From Pseudomonadota bacterium (lineage in GTDB: Bacteria > Pseudomonadota > Alphaproteobacteria > Sphingomonadales > Sphingomonadaceae), in contig JAEXAW010000016.1 in NCBI GenBank assembly GCA_023458055.1, positions 186,001 to 250,000 on the forward strand: DNA of 64,000 bases, written 5' to 3'. The notes under the pieces are model-generated. The model had not been told where the DNA came from. It saw only the letters and a program-made list of their open reading frames with translations, and made no database searches. This document shows positions 49,909-59,240 of this stretch, in pieces; the first letter of the stretch is position 1, and each line of letters opens with the position of its first letter. The position numbers and the translations under genes are program-made.

Positions 49909-51462
49909 ATGAATTTCGGCGGCGGCGGTGCTGCATCGCTGCGCATGCCGCATTTCGGCGTGCGTGGCCTCGGTCCGTTGCCTGTATTTGCTCTGGACGC
50001 GTCGGTCATGCGGCAAAGATTTGTCCGGCGTGACCCGTCAAGGTTCAGCCTGGCGAGCTATTTGCCGCGTTATCAACTTGGCAGGCTGGACCTGACCAAG
50101 CTGGATCCGGCACCGGACTTGGCCGAAAATATGTTTTCGCGCCGTTGGTGGCGCGGGGTTGCAACGCTCGCCTTGCTGTGTGGCAGCGCCGTTGCGCTGG
50201 CACCCGGTTTCGCGCCGCTACAGAGCCTGACCGATGCTGCGATGCCCGCCAGTGATTGGAAAGAAGCACAGGCTCAGGTCATCGCGCCGATTGCGCTGGG
50301 CGCTGACACAGGCAGCCAGATGAACTCAACCGCCCAAGTGCGCCCGCTCGCCAATGCGCCCGAGCGCCCCGAACTGATGCTGACGGCAACGCTGGGGCAG
50401 GGCGATAGTCTGGTTCGCCTGTTGTCGCGTTCCGGGGTCGGTGCGGAAGATGCACGCGCGGCGATGTCGGCTATCGCCGGGGTCATATCCCCCGCCGATA
50501 TCCGGCCCGGGACCCGCATTGCCATGCGATTGGGTAAACGCACCGATATGGAAGCCGCGCGCCCGCTCGAACATATAGCGTTCCGCGCCCGCTTTGACCT
50601 CAAATTGGAATTGGCCCGGATCAACGGGATGTTGCAACTGAAGCAGCTTCCGGTTGCCGTCGATTCAACGCCGCTACGCATCCGCGGGACGATCGGCACG
50701 ATGGGCCTCTACCGCGCCGCACGGGCAGCGGGCGCGCCGGCGGAAGCGGTTCAGGAATATCTGCGCGTTATCTCGACCCAGAGCGACATTGGTGCGGATT
50801 ATTTCCCGTCTGACCAATTCGATCTTATCCTCGATTATCGCCGCGCGGCGACCGGCGAAGTGGCAGTTGGCGATCTTCTCTACGCAGGCTTGCAGCGTAA
50901 TGGCCGGTCTGATCTGCAAATCATGCGCTGGCGCAAGGACGGGCAGCCGGTGTGGTATGATGCGGCAGGCGTTGGCAAGACGCAGGGCGGGCTTTCCGTT
51001 CCTATTCCCGGCGCGCGGGTCAGTTCCAATTATGGCTGGCGCATGCATCCCATTTTGCGCTTCCTCAAGCTGCACACCGGCACCGATTATGCCGCGCCGA
51101 GCGGCACGCCCGTACATGCAGTAGCGGATGGCACGATCAGCTACGCTGCGCGCAAGGGCGGCTATGGCAATTTCATTCAGCTCGAGATTGGCGGTGGGCT
51201 CGCTTCGGGTTATGGTCATCTAAGCGCCTTTGCGGTATCGCCGGGACAGCGCGTTTCGCGCGGCCAGGTGATCGGCTATGTCGGCTCGACCGGCATGTCG
51301 ACCGGGCCGCATCTTCACTATGAGATGTACCGCAACGGCGCGCGGATCGATCCCCGTTCGGTGAGCTATGTCGAACAGGCGGCGCTTAGCGGGCAAAATC
51401 TAGCGGCGTTCCGTCAGCGTCTGGCAGAGTTGATGGCGGTGCCGGGCGGCGGGGCACGCTGA
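49909..51462 (+). CDS. M23 family metallopeptidase, membrane anchored
   Basis: 517 aa from ATG 49909 (a TTG at 49882 is alternative). A cytoplasmic N-terminus of about 75 residues precedes one membrane segment (VATLALLCGSAVALAPGFA). A LysM/OapA-like stretch follows (GQGDSLVRLLSRSGVGAEDA), then a beta domain, and the C-terminal M23 domain: SSNYGWRMHPILRF, HTGTDYAAPSGTPV, KGGYGNFIQLEIG, GPHLHYEMYRNG. All zinc ligands are present, so it is probably an active peptidoglycan endopeptidase, more like MepM than like the smaller M23 protein at 12423-13160. Confidence 0.92.
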   Translation: MNFGGGGAASLRMPHFGVRGLGPLPVFALDASVMRQRFVRRDPSRFSLASYLPRYQLGRLDLTKLDPAPDLAENMFSRRWWRGVATLALLCGSAVALAPGFAPLQSLTDAAMPASDWKEAQAQVIAPIALGADTGSQMNSTAQVRPLANAPERPELMLTATLGQGDSLVRLLSRSGVGAEDARAAMSAIAGVISPADIRPGTRIAMRLGKRTDMEAARPLEHIAFRARFDLKLELARINGMLQLKQLPVAVDSTPLRIRGTIGTMGLYRAARAAGAPAEAVQEYLRVISTQSDIGADYFPSDQFDLILDYRRAATGEVAVGDLLYAGLQRNGRSDLQIMRWRKDGQPVWYDAAGVGKTQGGLSVPIPGARVSSNYGWRMHPILRFLKLHTGTDYAAPSGTPVHAVADGTISYAARKGGYGNFIQLEIGGGLASGYGHLSAFAVSPGQRVSRGQVIGYVGSTGMSTGPHLHYEMYRNGARIDPRSVSYVEQAALSGQNLAAFRQRLAELMAVPGGGAR

Positions 51463-51529
51463 TTTTCTTAGCTGCGCGTCGATCCAGAAGGCTTTTCCTT
51501 TCTGTGATCGCCCGCTACACCCTTGCGCC

Positions 51530-52543
51530 ATGACGAAGCCTACTCTCCCCACCGCCGCTTATCCTGCCACCCGCTTGCGCCGCACGCGCGCGCAGGGTTG
51601 GGCGCGGGCGATGGTGCGCGAAACGATGGTCACGCCAGCCGATCTCATATGGCCGCTCTTCGTTACCGACGGACAAGGGGTGGAGGAGCCGATTGGATCG
51701 CTCCCCGGTGTGTCGCGCTGGTCGGTTGATTTGATCGCCAAGCGTGCCAAAGAGGCGGTGGATTTAGGGATTCCGTGCGTCGCGCTGTTTCCCAATACCC
51801 AAGCGCATCTGCGCAGCGATGACGGTGCGGAAGCATCAAACCCCGACAATCTCATGTGCCGTGCGATCAAGGCGATCAAGGATGCGTGCGGCCATGACAT
51901 CGGTATCCTCACCGACGTCGCGCTCGATCCTTATACCAGCCACGGGCAGGATGGGCTCATTGATGCGGATGGTTATGTCTTGAACGACGAAACCGTCGCG
52001 GTGCTGGTCGACCAAGCGGTCAATCAAGCCGAAGCCGGCGCGGATATTATTGCACCCTCCGACATGATGGACGGGCGTATCGGCATCATCCGCCGTGCGC
52101 TTGAAATGGGCGAGCATAAAAATGTCCAGATCATGGCCTATGCCGCCAAATATGCGAGCGCCTTTTACGGTCCTTTTCGCGACGCGGTGGGCTCGCGCGG
52201 GCTGTTGAAGGGCGACAAGAAAAGCTATCAGATGGACCCGGCCAATTCGGACGAAGCCTTACGCGAAGTCGCGATGGATATCGCCGAGGGCGCGGACAGC
52301 GTGATGGTGAAGCCAGGTCTCCCTTATCTCGACATCATCCGCCGGGTGCGCGATAATTTCGCGGTGCCGGTGTTCGCCTACCAAGTGTCGGGCGAATATG
52401 CGATGATTGAAGCGGCGGCTGCGGCGGGCGCAGGTGACCGCGACGCGCTGGTCATGGAAACGCTGACGAGTTTCAAGCGCGCGGGCTGTTCGGGCGTGCT
52501 GACCTATCATGCGCCTCTCGCGGCGAAATTGCTCAATGGGTGA
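51530..52543 (+). CDS. hemB: Delta-aminolevulinic acid dehydratase (porphobilinogen synthase)
   Basis: 337 aa. Condenses two 5-aminolevulinate molecules in haem synthesis. Blocks: RLRRTRAQGWARAMVRE, LTDVALDPYTSHGQDG, IIAPSDMMDGRIG, QIMAYAAKYASAFYGPFRDA (first Schiff-base Lys) and VMVKPGLPYLDI (catalytic Lys). DVALDPYTSHGQDG lacks the zinc cysteines, which places it in the Mg-dependent class usual in this group. The stop overlaps the next gene by 8 bases. Confidence 0.95.
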   Translation: MTKPTLPTAAYPATRLRRTRAQGWARAMVRETMVTPADLIWPLFVTDGQGVEEPIGSLPGVSRWSVDLIAKRAKEAVDLGIPCVALFPNTQAHLRSDDGAEASNPDNLMCRAIKAIKDACGHDIGILTDVALDPYTSHGQDGLIDADGYVLNDETVAVLVDQAVNQAEAGADIIAPSDMMDGRIGIIRRALEMGEHKNVQIMAYAAKYASAFYGPFRDAVGSRGLLKGDKKSYQMDPANSDEALREVAMDIAEGADSVMVKPGLPYLDIIRRVRDNFAVPVFAYQVSGEYAMIEAAAAAGAGDRDALVMETLTSFKRAGCSGVLTYHAPLAAKLLNG

Positions 52544-53084
52544 GTTCGCGCTCGCAACGCCGCGTCTGATTTTGCGCGCATGGCGGGAGAGCGACCGCGC
52601 GCATTTTGCTGCGATGAGCGCTGACCCGGAGGTGATGGCGCATCTTGGCGGCGTGCAGGACCGGGCGGCGAGCGACGCCACCGTGGATCGGCTTGCGGCA
52701 GGGCAGGATAAGGACGGTTGCTGTTTTTGGGCTATTGAGGACAAAGCAAGCGGCGACTTTCTCGGCTTTTGCGGCCTGCGCAAAGGTGGGCATGCTGGGA
52801 CGCCGGTTCCCGATGAACTGGAAATCGGCTGGCGATTAAAGCGTGAGGCGTGGGGACAAGGCTTTGCGCGTGAAGCGGCCGAAGCGTCACTTGCCTGGGG
52901 CTGGGCAAACCGCCCCGAACCGCGCATTGCGGCCTGGACCGTTCCTGAAAACCGCGCGTCTTGGGGCCTGATGCAGCGACTTGCTATGGTCCATCGCCCC
53001 GATCTTGATTTTCGCCATCCTAATTTCCCGGCGGATCATCCGCTCAGCCAGCACCTCGTCTATGTGATAGAAAGACCCCAGTGA
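52536..53084 (+). CDS. GNAT family N-acetyltransferase (RimJ/RimL type)
   Basis: 182 aa. ATPRLILRAWRESDRAHFAA, IGWRLKREAWGQGFAREAAE (acetyl-CoA loop) and NRASWGLMQRLAMVH. Starts inside hemB (8-base overlap) and its stop overlaps the next start (GTGA), so it belongs to a run of translationally coupled genes. Acceptor unknown. Confidence 0.9.
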   Translation: MGEFALATPRLILRAWRESDRAHFAAMSADPEVMAHLGGVQDRAASDATVDRLAAGQDKDGCCFWAIEDKASGDFLGFCGLRKGGHAGTPVPDELEIGWRLKREAWGQGFAREAAEASLAWGWANRPEPRIAAWTVPENRASWGLMQRLAMVHRPDLDFRHPNFPADHPLSQHLVYVIERPQ

Positions 53085-55378
53085 CTGAAACTGTGACTGA
53101 AACCGCCACCACAATTGATCCGGCCCTAACCCAACCGGCAGGCCAAGCCTCGCGGCGCTGGCTATTCACGCTGACCATCCTCACCGGAAGCTTTCTGCTC
53201 TTCCTCGTCCAGCCCTTGGTGGCGCGCATGGCGATGCCTCGCTTGGGTGGCGCGCCAGCGGTGTGGAACAGCGCGCAGTTGGTTTATCAGGCGTTGCTGC
53301 TCGGCGGTTATGCTTATGCGCACTGGCTCTCGCAACGCGTGCCGAGCCAGCAGGCGATGATCCATATCGGGCTCTTCCTTCTCGCCGCATTGTGGTTGCC
53401 GGTCGGCCTGATAGCGGCCAATCCGCCAGCCAATGCGAGTATAGTGTTGTTTGTGCCCTGGCTGTTGGCAGCTTCGATTGGCCCGCTCTTTCTGGCGGTC
53501 GCAGCACAGGCACCGCTGATGCAGCGCTGGTTTAGTTTCCATGCGCCGCATGCCGATCCCTACCCCCTCTATGCCGCGTCAAATTTCGGGAGTTTTGCAG
53601 GGTTGCTCGCTTATCCGCTGGTGGTCGAGCCGTTGCTCGGCGGTAATGCACAAAGCTGGTTATGGAGCGGCATTTATGCGCTGTTGTTTGTTCTGATGGC
53701 CGCTTGTGCGTTCACGATCTATCGGGACCGCCTCAATATCACGGATACGCCCGATCCGGCGGAAGATATTGCGCATAATGATAATGGCCCCCCGCCCACC
53801 TTTGCCCGCAAGCTGCGGTGGATTGCGCTTGCTGCGGTGCCTTCGGGGCTGATGCTATCGACCACCACCCATCTTACCACCGACATGATGGCTATACCGC
53901 TGCTGTGGGTCATTCCGCTTGGTATCTATCTGCTCAGCTTTTCAGTGGCATTTGCCGAGCGGCGCAGCCTTGCCAATCTCATAGTTTTTCTTGCTCCATT
54001 TCTTATTCTCGCACTTGGCGGCACTGCGCTTATCTCAGAGTCGCGTAGTCCCGTCATGCAGATGGTTGGCAGCCTGATACTTCTTTTTGGTGTTGCAGTA
54101 GCGCTTCACAGCCTCATGTATGAAGACCGACCGAGTCCCAAACACCTCACCCAATTTTATTTGCTGATGTCAGTTGGCGGGGTGATCGGGGGTATTTTTT
54201 GCGCGCTGCTTGCGCCAATTATGTTCAATTGGGTGTATGAGCACCCGTTGCTTATCTTGGCGGCTGGCGCGCTGATTCCGCAAAATCCGTTGATTCCGTC
54301 ATTACACCGGTTGGGTCTGCCGCAACGCACGGCACATATCATCCAAGTTTGCCTCGCTTTGATTGTCTTGGGCGGCTCGGCTTATTATCTGTACAATAAC
54401 GGGTCTCCACCACCGGACTACCTTGCGATCACGGTGGTAACTTTGTTGCTCATCGGTTTTTGGATGGTCGGTAATCGCGCGGCGTTTCTTATCATTTTGT
54501 TGACAACGATGGCACTGGCAGATGGTTGGAACAAGGTACAACCTCGCCTGGAAGGGATGCGTACCCGGAGTTACTTTGGTGTTTACACAGTCTATGCGGA
54601 CCATGACGACAATTTGCAAAAACTTGTCCACGGCACGACGCTGCATGGTGCGCAATATCTTGATCCCGCCAAAGCCACCGAGCCTACCACCTATTACGGG
54701 AACAGCTCGGGTGTCGGCATTGTTTTGTCTCGAGCGCCGCGCGTTTATCCTGACGCGCGCGTCGGTATTGTCGGACTGGGATCAGGGACGCTCGCTTGTT
54801 ACAAACGCGCGGGACAAAATTGGCAAATATACGAGATTGATCCGGTCATGGCAGACATTGCAAAAAATCCGGCCAATTTCTCGTTCCTGTCGCGGTGCGC
54901 GCCGGATGCAAAAATCCATATCGGCGATGCGCGCCTGACGCTAGCGCAACAGCCTGCGGACTCGCTTGATGTATTGGTGATCGATGCTTTTTCTTCTGAC
55001 GCAATTCCGATGCACTTGCTGACGCGCGAAGCATTCGAGATCTACCGCCGCGTGTTGAGCCCCAAAGGGGTGGTGGTTGTTCATATCTCCAATCGCTATT
55101 TCGATTTGGAGCCGGTCGTTTCTGCAGAAGTAAAGCATGGCGGATGGGTCGCTGCCGAACGAAAGGATGATCCGGATGTGAAGAATTCCGCGCTTACCAG
55201 TTCGGTCTGGATTGCATTGGCTGCAGATGCCGATTTGCTCGACAAGGCAACAGGATACGCCCAAGGCGGGTCTTATGAATGGAACGCATTAAAGGATAAT
55301 ACGGCTTTCTCCGGTTGGACCGATGATTATGGTTCGGTCTTGCCGCTGGTCAAATTTTGGAGGAAGGAAAGCGAATGA
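53081..55378 (+). CDS. Membrane protein fused to a spermidine-synthase-like domain
   Basis: 765 aa from GTG 53081. The first 500 residues hold about a dozen hydrophobic helices (TILTGSFLLFLVQPLVARMA; MLSTTTHLTTDMMAIPLLWV). The last 250 form a Rossmann methyltransferase-type fold like spermidine synthase: VGIVGLGSGTLACY, YEIDPVMADIA, IGDARLTLAQQP, LVIDAFSSDAIPMHLLTRE. Such fused MFS/SpdSyn proteins are common but their substrate is not known; the usual polyamine pocket residues cannot be judged here. Coupled to the GNAT gene before and the gamma-CA gene after. Confidence 0.88.
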   Translation: MTETVTETATTIDPALTQPAGQASRRWLFTLTILTGSFLLFLVQPLVARMAMPRLGGAPAVWNSAQLVYQALLLGGYAYAHWLSQRVPSQQAMIHIGLFLLAALWLPVGLIAANPPANASIVLFVPWLLAASIGPLFLAVAAQAPLMQRWFSFHAPHADPYPLYAASNFGSFAGLLAYPLVVEPLLGGNAQSWLWSGIYALLFVLMAACAFTIYRDRLNITDTPDPAEDIAHNDNGPPPTFARKLRWIALAAVPSGLMLSTTTHLTTDMMAIPLLWVIPLGIYLLSFSVAFAERRSLANLIVFLAPFLILALGGTALISESRSPVMQMVGSLILLFGVAVALHSLMYEDRPSPKHLTQFYLLMSVGGVIGGIFCALLAPIMFNWVYEHPLLILAAGALIPQNPLIPSLHRLGLPQRTAHIIQVCLALIVLGGSAYYLYNNGSPPPDYLAITVVTLLLIGFWMVGNRAAFLIILLTTMALADGWNKVQPRLEGMRTRSYFGVYTVYADHDDNLQKLVHGTTLHGAQYLDPAKATEPTTYYGNSSGVGIVLSRAPRVYPDARVGIVGLGSGTLACYKRAGQNWQIYEIDPVMADIAKNPANFSFLSRCAPDAKIHIGDARLTLAQQPADSLDVLVIDAFSSDAIPMHLLTREAFEIYRRVLSPKGVVVVHISNRYFDLEPVVSAEVKHGGWVAAERKDDPDVKNSALTSSVWIALAADADLLDKATGYAQGGSYEWNALKDNTAFSGWTDDYGSVLPLVKFWRKESE

Positions 55379-55938
55379 GCGAATCTCCTCCCGGCGTTAC
55401 TATCGTTTCCATCCATGGCAAAACGCCGCAAATCCATGACAGCGCGTTCATCGCGCCTGGTTGTTGCATTATTGGCGATGTAACCATCGGTCCGGATGTC
55501 AGCGTCTGGTATAATTGCACCCTGCGTGCGGACGTCAACCGCATCGTAGTTGGCGCACGGTCCAATATCCAGGACAATAGCGTGATCCATTGCGACAGTC
55601 CGATGCCGGGCGCGCCTGATGGCTATCCGGCGCTGATCGGGGAAGATGTGCTGGTCGGACACCATGCGGTCGTGCATGGCTGCATTCTTGAAAACCGCGC
55701 CTTTGTCGGCATGAGTGCGACCGTGATGAATGGTGCAATCATCGAAACGGACGGCATGCTGGCGGCAGGGGCCATGCTTACGCCGGGCAAGCGGCTTTTG
55801 GGGCGCCAATTATGGTCGGGGGTTCCGGCGCGCTACGTACGCGAACTTACCGATGAAGCTCTCGCTGAAATGCAGGCGGGTGTTGCCCATTATGTCGAAA
55901 ATGGCCGCGCCCACAAAAAGGCGCTGGCCGGCGGTTGA
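55375..55938 (+). CDS. Gamma carbonic anhydrase family protein
   Basis: 187 aa. Left-handed beta-helix hexapeptide repeats: AFIAPGCCIIGDVTIGPDV, VWYNCTLRADVNRIVVGARS, NIQDNSVIHCD, VGHHAVVHGC, VGMSATVMNGA. The metal ligands His are present in VIHCD and VGHHAVVHG. Related to YrdA/PaaY; real carbonic anhydrase activity is not certain for this group. Its ATG overlaps the previous stop (ATGA). Confidence 0.93.
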   Translation: MSESPPGVTIVSIHGKTPQIHDSAFIAPGCCIIGDVTIGPDVSVWYNCTLRADVNRIVVGARSNIQDNSVIHCDSPMPGAPDGYPALIGEDVLVGHHAVVHGCILENRAFVGMSATVMNGAIIETDGMLAAGAMLTPGKRLLGRQLWSGVPARYVRELTDEALAEMQAGVAHYVENGRAHKKALAGG

Positions 55939-55965
55939 GCCTGCAAATTGCAGAGAGGCGCCACG

Positions 55966-56331
55966 ATGATCGAACGCCTCAAATTATGGGCAAGAACCAT
56001 CAAGCGTGATGTCGTTGCGCTATGGCTCGCCGCGCGCGATCCGCGCGTGCCTTGGTTTGCCAAGCTTCTGGCAGCGGCGGTCGCCGCCTATGCGCTGTCG
56101 CCAATTGACCTGATCCCCGATTTTATTCCAATCCTCGGATATCTTGATGATGTGATCCTCGTGCCCTTGGGCATTATGGCGGCAGTGCGACTTATACCGG
56201 CCTTGGTAATGGCTGATTTGCGGGGGAAAGCTGCACTCCAAGATAGGCCGTCATCAATGATCGGCCTCCTGATTATTCTCGGTTTATGGGTCGCGCTGGC
56301 TGCGTATGTTGCTATCCGTTTAGGGTCCTGA
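55966..56331 (+). CDS. DUF1232 (YkvA-like) membrane protein
   Basis: 121 aa. The signature AYALSPIDLIPDFIPILGYL is present, followed by DDVILVPLGIMAAVRLIP and a C-terminal hydrophobic helix. Function unknown. 27 bp after the gamma-CA stop, last gene of the run begun by hemB. Confidence 0.92.
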   Translation: MIERLKLWARTIKRDVVALWLAARDPRVPWFAKLLAAAVAAYALSPIDLIPDFIPILGYLDDVILVPLGIMAAVRLIPALVMADLRGKAALQDRPSSMIGLLIILGLWVALAAYVAIRLGS

Positions 56332-56372
56332 CCCTGGGGTAGCAAGCTGTCAATCTATTGCCTTGCCGCGAA

Positions 56373-56831
56373 CTATCGCCTTGCCGCGAAGAAGGTCCGC
56401 AGCATATCCCCGGCTTCTTGAGCCCCGATCCCGTCAAACACCTCGGGCCGATGGTGGCAGGTCGGGTGGGTAAACACCCGCGGGCCATGATCGACGCCCC
56501 CGCCTTTGGGGTCGCTCGCACCATAATAAAGCCGCGCAATGCGGGCATGAGCGATGGCCCCGGCGCACATCGCGCAAGGCTCCAGCGTCACCCATAAGTC
56601 GCAATCCGTCAGACGATCATTGCCGCTTGCCGCTGCGGCCGCCCGGATTGCAACGATTTCGGCGTGGGCGGATGGATCACGATCGCGGCGGGTGCGGTTA
56701 TTACCTTCGCCGATGATGGTGCCATTTTTGACCACCACCGCTCCGATTGGTACTTCCCCGGCGTCCTGAGCGCCGCGCGCAAGATCAAGCGCACGTTCCA
56801 TGAAGGGCGAAACCGGGAATGGCTGGCTCAC
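56373..56831 (-). CDS. tadA: tRNA-specific adenosine deaminase
   Basis: 152 aa. Converts the wobble adenosine of tRNA-Arg(ACG) to inosine. Zinc/catalytic motifs DPSAHAEIVAIRAAA (HAE) and VTLEPCAMCAGAIAHARI (PCxxC), with VPIGAVVVKNG upstream and GAIAHARIARLYYGASDPKG downstream. Follows the CHASE kinase gene by 3 bases. Confidence 0.94.
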   Translation of the reverse strand: MSQPFPVSPFMERALDLARGAQDAGEVPIGAVVVKNGTIIGEGNNRTRRDRDPSAHAEIVAIRAAAAASGNDRLTDCDLWVTLEPCAMCAGAIAHARIARLYYGASDPKGGGVDHGPRVFTHPTCHHRPEVFDGIGAQEAGDMLRTFFAARR

Positions 56832-56834
56832 GGC

Positions 56835-58364
56835 CTAATCCGGCCAACTGATGTGCGTGACGAATGTCTCGGACGCCAGACTGCGGCTGAAATGGCCCTT
56901 GAGCTGCCGCTCTATCAGACTGCGCACAAGCCGTGTGCCAAAGCCTTCGGATACGGTTTGCGATACATTGGCGATGGCGCTTTCCGCCCATTCGAGTTCG
57001 ACCAGCCCATTGCGCTTATGCCAGCTGATCGCCAGCGCACCGCCATGTTTGAACGCGCCATATTTGACGGCATTGGTCACCAATTCATGAAAGGTCAGCG
57101 CGAGCGGCTGAGACTGCCGTTCCGTGACTTTGATTGCAGGGCCGCTGATGCTCACATTGTCGCTGAACCCTGAGCGTGCAATTTCTTCCCGGATCATTGC
57201 CTCAAGGTCAGCCGCATCGCCCTTGTCGAGCAATTGCTTCTGCGCTGCCGCCAGTGCCGCAACGCGGCCTTCAAGGATATGTTTGAATTCATCCATATCC
57301 TGCGTTTCGCGCGCGGTTAGGTTAATGATGGAGTTGACGCGCGCAATGCTGTTTTTCTGCCGGTGCGCCAGTTCTTCCAGCATCAACCGTTGCTCGCTGG
57401 CCCGTTGTTCGCGCTCGTCCGCCAGCGCGCGGGCTGCTTCGGCACGGCGTGCCTGCATCCAGATCAGGAAGGCGATGAGCCCCGCAAACAATATTCCGGC
57501 GAACCAGGTCAGCGGAACGGTGCGTGTTGCCAATGGCTCCTGCGACAGATCAACCTCAAGAGTCCATTTACGGTCGGCGACTGTGATCGGAAATTGCTCG
57601 ACCTTGTCCCCTACATTGCCCGCCCGGAATATCTCGCGGGTGCCCGCCAACAGACGCGCATTGATGCCGGATTCCAGTTCCGGATCAAGTGCGGATTTCA
57701 TGAGATCGTGAACCCGAAACGGCGCGTAAACGAAGCCCGCCAAGCGCGTCGTGTCTCCGTGAGCATAATGGGGTTGATAGATCAGAAAGCCGGGTTGCTT
57801 TGGCCCGTCAATTTCCTGGACCAATTCAACAATATCGGACGCTGCGGCGCAATGGCAGGCTGCCGCCTTTGCCATCGCTGCATGTCGGATGGGTTCGCTA
57901 TACATATCATAGCCGAGCGCTGCCGCATTACGTTTGTCATTGGGTTCAAGCAACACGATGGGGAAACGCAAGGCCGCGCCCTTGTCGGGCCATGGAGCGC
58001 GATCAACACCGTAAAATTCCTTGATCTTTGCCCGGGTGCTACCATCGTCACGCATAGCAAAGCCGATACCTTGCATGCCGGGCGCCGAACTCGCCGGGTC
58101 GATGGCCGAGAGAAACCGGCGGAAGGAATCCCGGCTGGCCATACCTTCTGCCCGGAACAGGCCGGAGGTTGCATCAAGCAGGCGGATCTGGTTGCGGATG
58201 CGGCCTTCAATACGCGATGCGGCGCGTTCGGCGCGTTCATGGCGCACGGCGTCGCCTGCCCGACTGACAATATCAGCAGCGAGCGCAGTCAGCGCGAGTA
58301 GCAACAATGCTCCCAGCAGGGGCATGAGCCAGCTATGCTGTTTTGAAAACGCCGAAAGTTTCAT
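56835..58364 (-). CDS. CHASE-domain HWE-type sensor histidine kinase
   Basis: 509 aa from ATG 58364. First membrane segment (WLMPLLGALLLLALTALAADI), a periplasmic CHASE domain to about residue 290 (SRDSFRRFLSAIDP, MQGIGFAMRD, GFVYAPFRVHDLM), second segment (LTWFAGILFAGLIAFLIWM), then the HWE core: ELAHRQKNSIARVNSIINL with the phospho-His, TFHELVTNAVKYGA N-box and the WAE triplet (LEWAES). HWE/HisKA_2 kinases of this design activate PhyR in sphingomonads, so this one may feed the stress response. It lies 3 bases upstream of tadA. Confidence 0.9.
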   Translation of the reverse strand: MKLSAFSKQHSWLMPLLGALLLLALTALAADIVSRAGDAVRHERAERAASRIEGRIRNQIRLLDATSGLFRAEGMASRDSFRRFLSAIDPASSAPGMQGIGFAMRDDGSTRAKIKEFYGVDRAPWPDKGAALRFPIVLLEPNDKRNAAALGYDMYSEPIRHAAMAKAAACHCAAASDIVELVQEIDGPKQPGFLIYQPHYAHGDTTRLAGFVYAPFRVHDLMKSALDPELESGINARLLAGTREIFRAGNVGDKVEQFPITVADRKWTLEVDLSQEPLATRTVPLTWFAGILFAGLIAFLIWMQARRAEAARALADEREQRASEQRLMLEELAHRQKNSIARVNSIINLTARETQDMDEFKHILEGRVAALAAAQKQLLDKGDAADLEAMIREEIARSGFSDNVSISGPAIKVTERQSQPLALTFHELVTNAVKYGAFKHGGALAISWHKRNGLVELEWAESAIANVSQTVSEGFGTRLVRSLIERQLKGHFSRSLASETFVTHISWPD

Positions 58365-58468
58365 GAAAAAGCGGCCCGACCCCTCATTTTTCTTGGCCTT
58401 AAGCGGTTCGTAGCAGCAACTGGGAGGCAACGGCAAGAGCCGTAAATATGATCCAGGTTAGTTTGCGT

Positions 58469-59116
58469 TTACCGATCAGCGCGGGTGGGTGTTTTCCATG
58501 TGATCACCCGGTAAAAATAAAGGGCGGCAATGCCGATGAGAACGGCTTTGGACAGCGGATCAACCACGCTTTCGACCCGTGCATATTGCGCGCCGAGGCT
58601 ATAGCCAGCGATGGCCAGCACCGCGCACCACACCAACGACCCAAGTGCTGACCAAGCGAGGAACGGCAATCGCTTCATCTCTGCAAAGCCTGCGGGGACG
58701 GATATCAACGTGCGGATGCCAGGAACCATGCGTCCTAAAAACACGGCGGTACGACCGTGCCGTTGGAACCAGTCATCCGTTTTGTCGAAATCATCGGGGT
58801 GGAGCCCAAGCCAGCGACCGCGCCGGGCGGCCCAGTCTTTCAGTCGTTCTTTGCCGAGCTTGCGGCCAATCTCATACCACATCCACGCGCCCAGCAAGGA
58901 GCCCAGCGTGCCCGAAAGGATGACCACCGCTAATGCGAGCCGTCCGCTATGGGCCACAAAACCGGCCAGCGGCATGATCAGTTCTGACGGAATCGGCGGG
59001 AAAAGATTTTCCAGAAACATCAAAAATGCGATGCCAGCATAGCCGAACATCGAAACCTGATCTGTGATCCACTGGAACATGGCAGGATTTACGCCTGCTT
59101 CGGCCAATCGTTCCAT
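58469..59116 (-). CDS. DedA family membrane protein
   Basis: 215 aa from ATG 59116. YAGIAFLMFLENLFPPIPSE is the DedA signature, followed by GSLLGAWMWYEIGRKLG, FLGRMVPGIRTLISVPAG and a C-terminal pair of helices. DedA/SNARE-associated proteins transport or flip polyprenyl phosphate and lipids. The frame is open antisense to rpmB, but homology begins here. Divergent from rpmB. Confidence 0.9.
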   Translation of the reverse strand: MERLAEAGVNPAMFQWITDQVSMFGYAGIAFLMFLENLFPPIPSELIMPLAGFVAHSGRLALAVVILSGTLGSLLGAWMWYEIGRKLGKERLKDWAARRGRWLGLHPDDFDKTDDWFQRHGRTAVFLGRMVPGIRTLISVPAGFAEMKRLPFLAWSALGSLVWCAVLAIAGYSLGAQYARVESVVDPLSKAVLIGIAALYFYRVITWKTPTRADR

Positions 59117-59162
59117 CGTTGGAGTTGGGACAAAAATACAGGGCAAAACTGGCAGTCGACCC

Positions 59163-59189
59163 TTGACGAATCTGTATATCGACTGTAGG
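59163..59189 (+). promoter_or_regulatory. Predicted promoter of rpmB
   Basis: TTGACG (59163-59168), 15-bp spacer, TGTAGG (59184-59189) continuing GGCAC. The AATCTGT after the -35 and the TRTAGGGGC block are shared with the rplU promoter. Confidence 0.5.
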
Positions 59190-59240
59190 GGCACGGGCTT
59201 TCCGGACATCTTTCCGAACAGATTTACAGAGGTTTTTATC

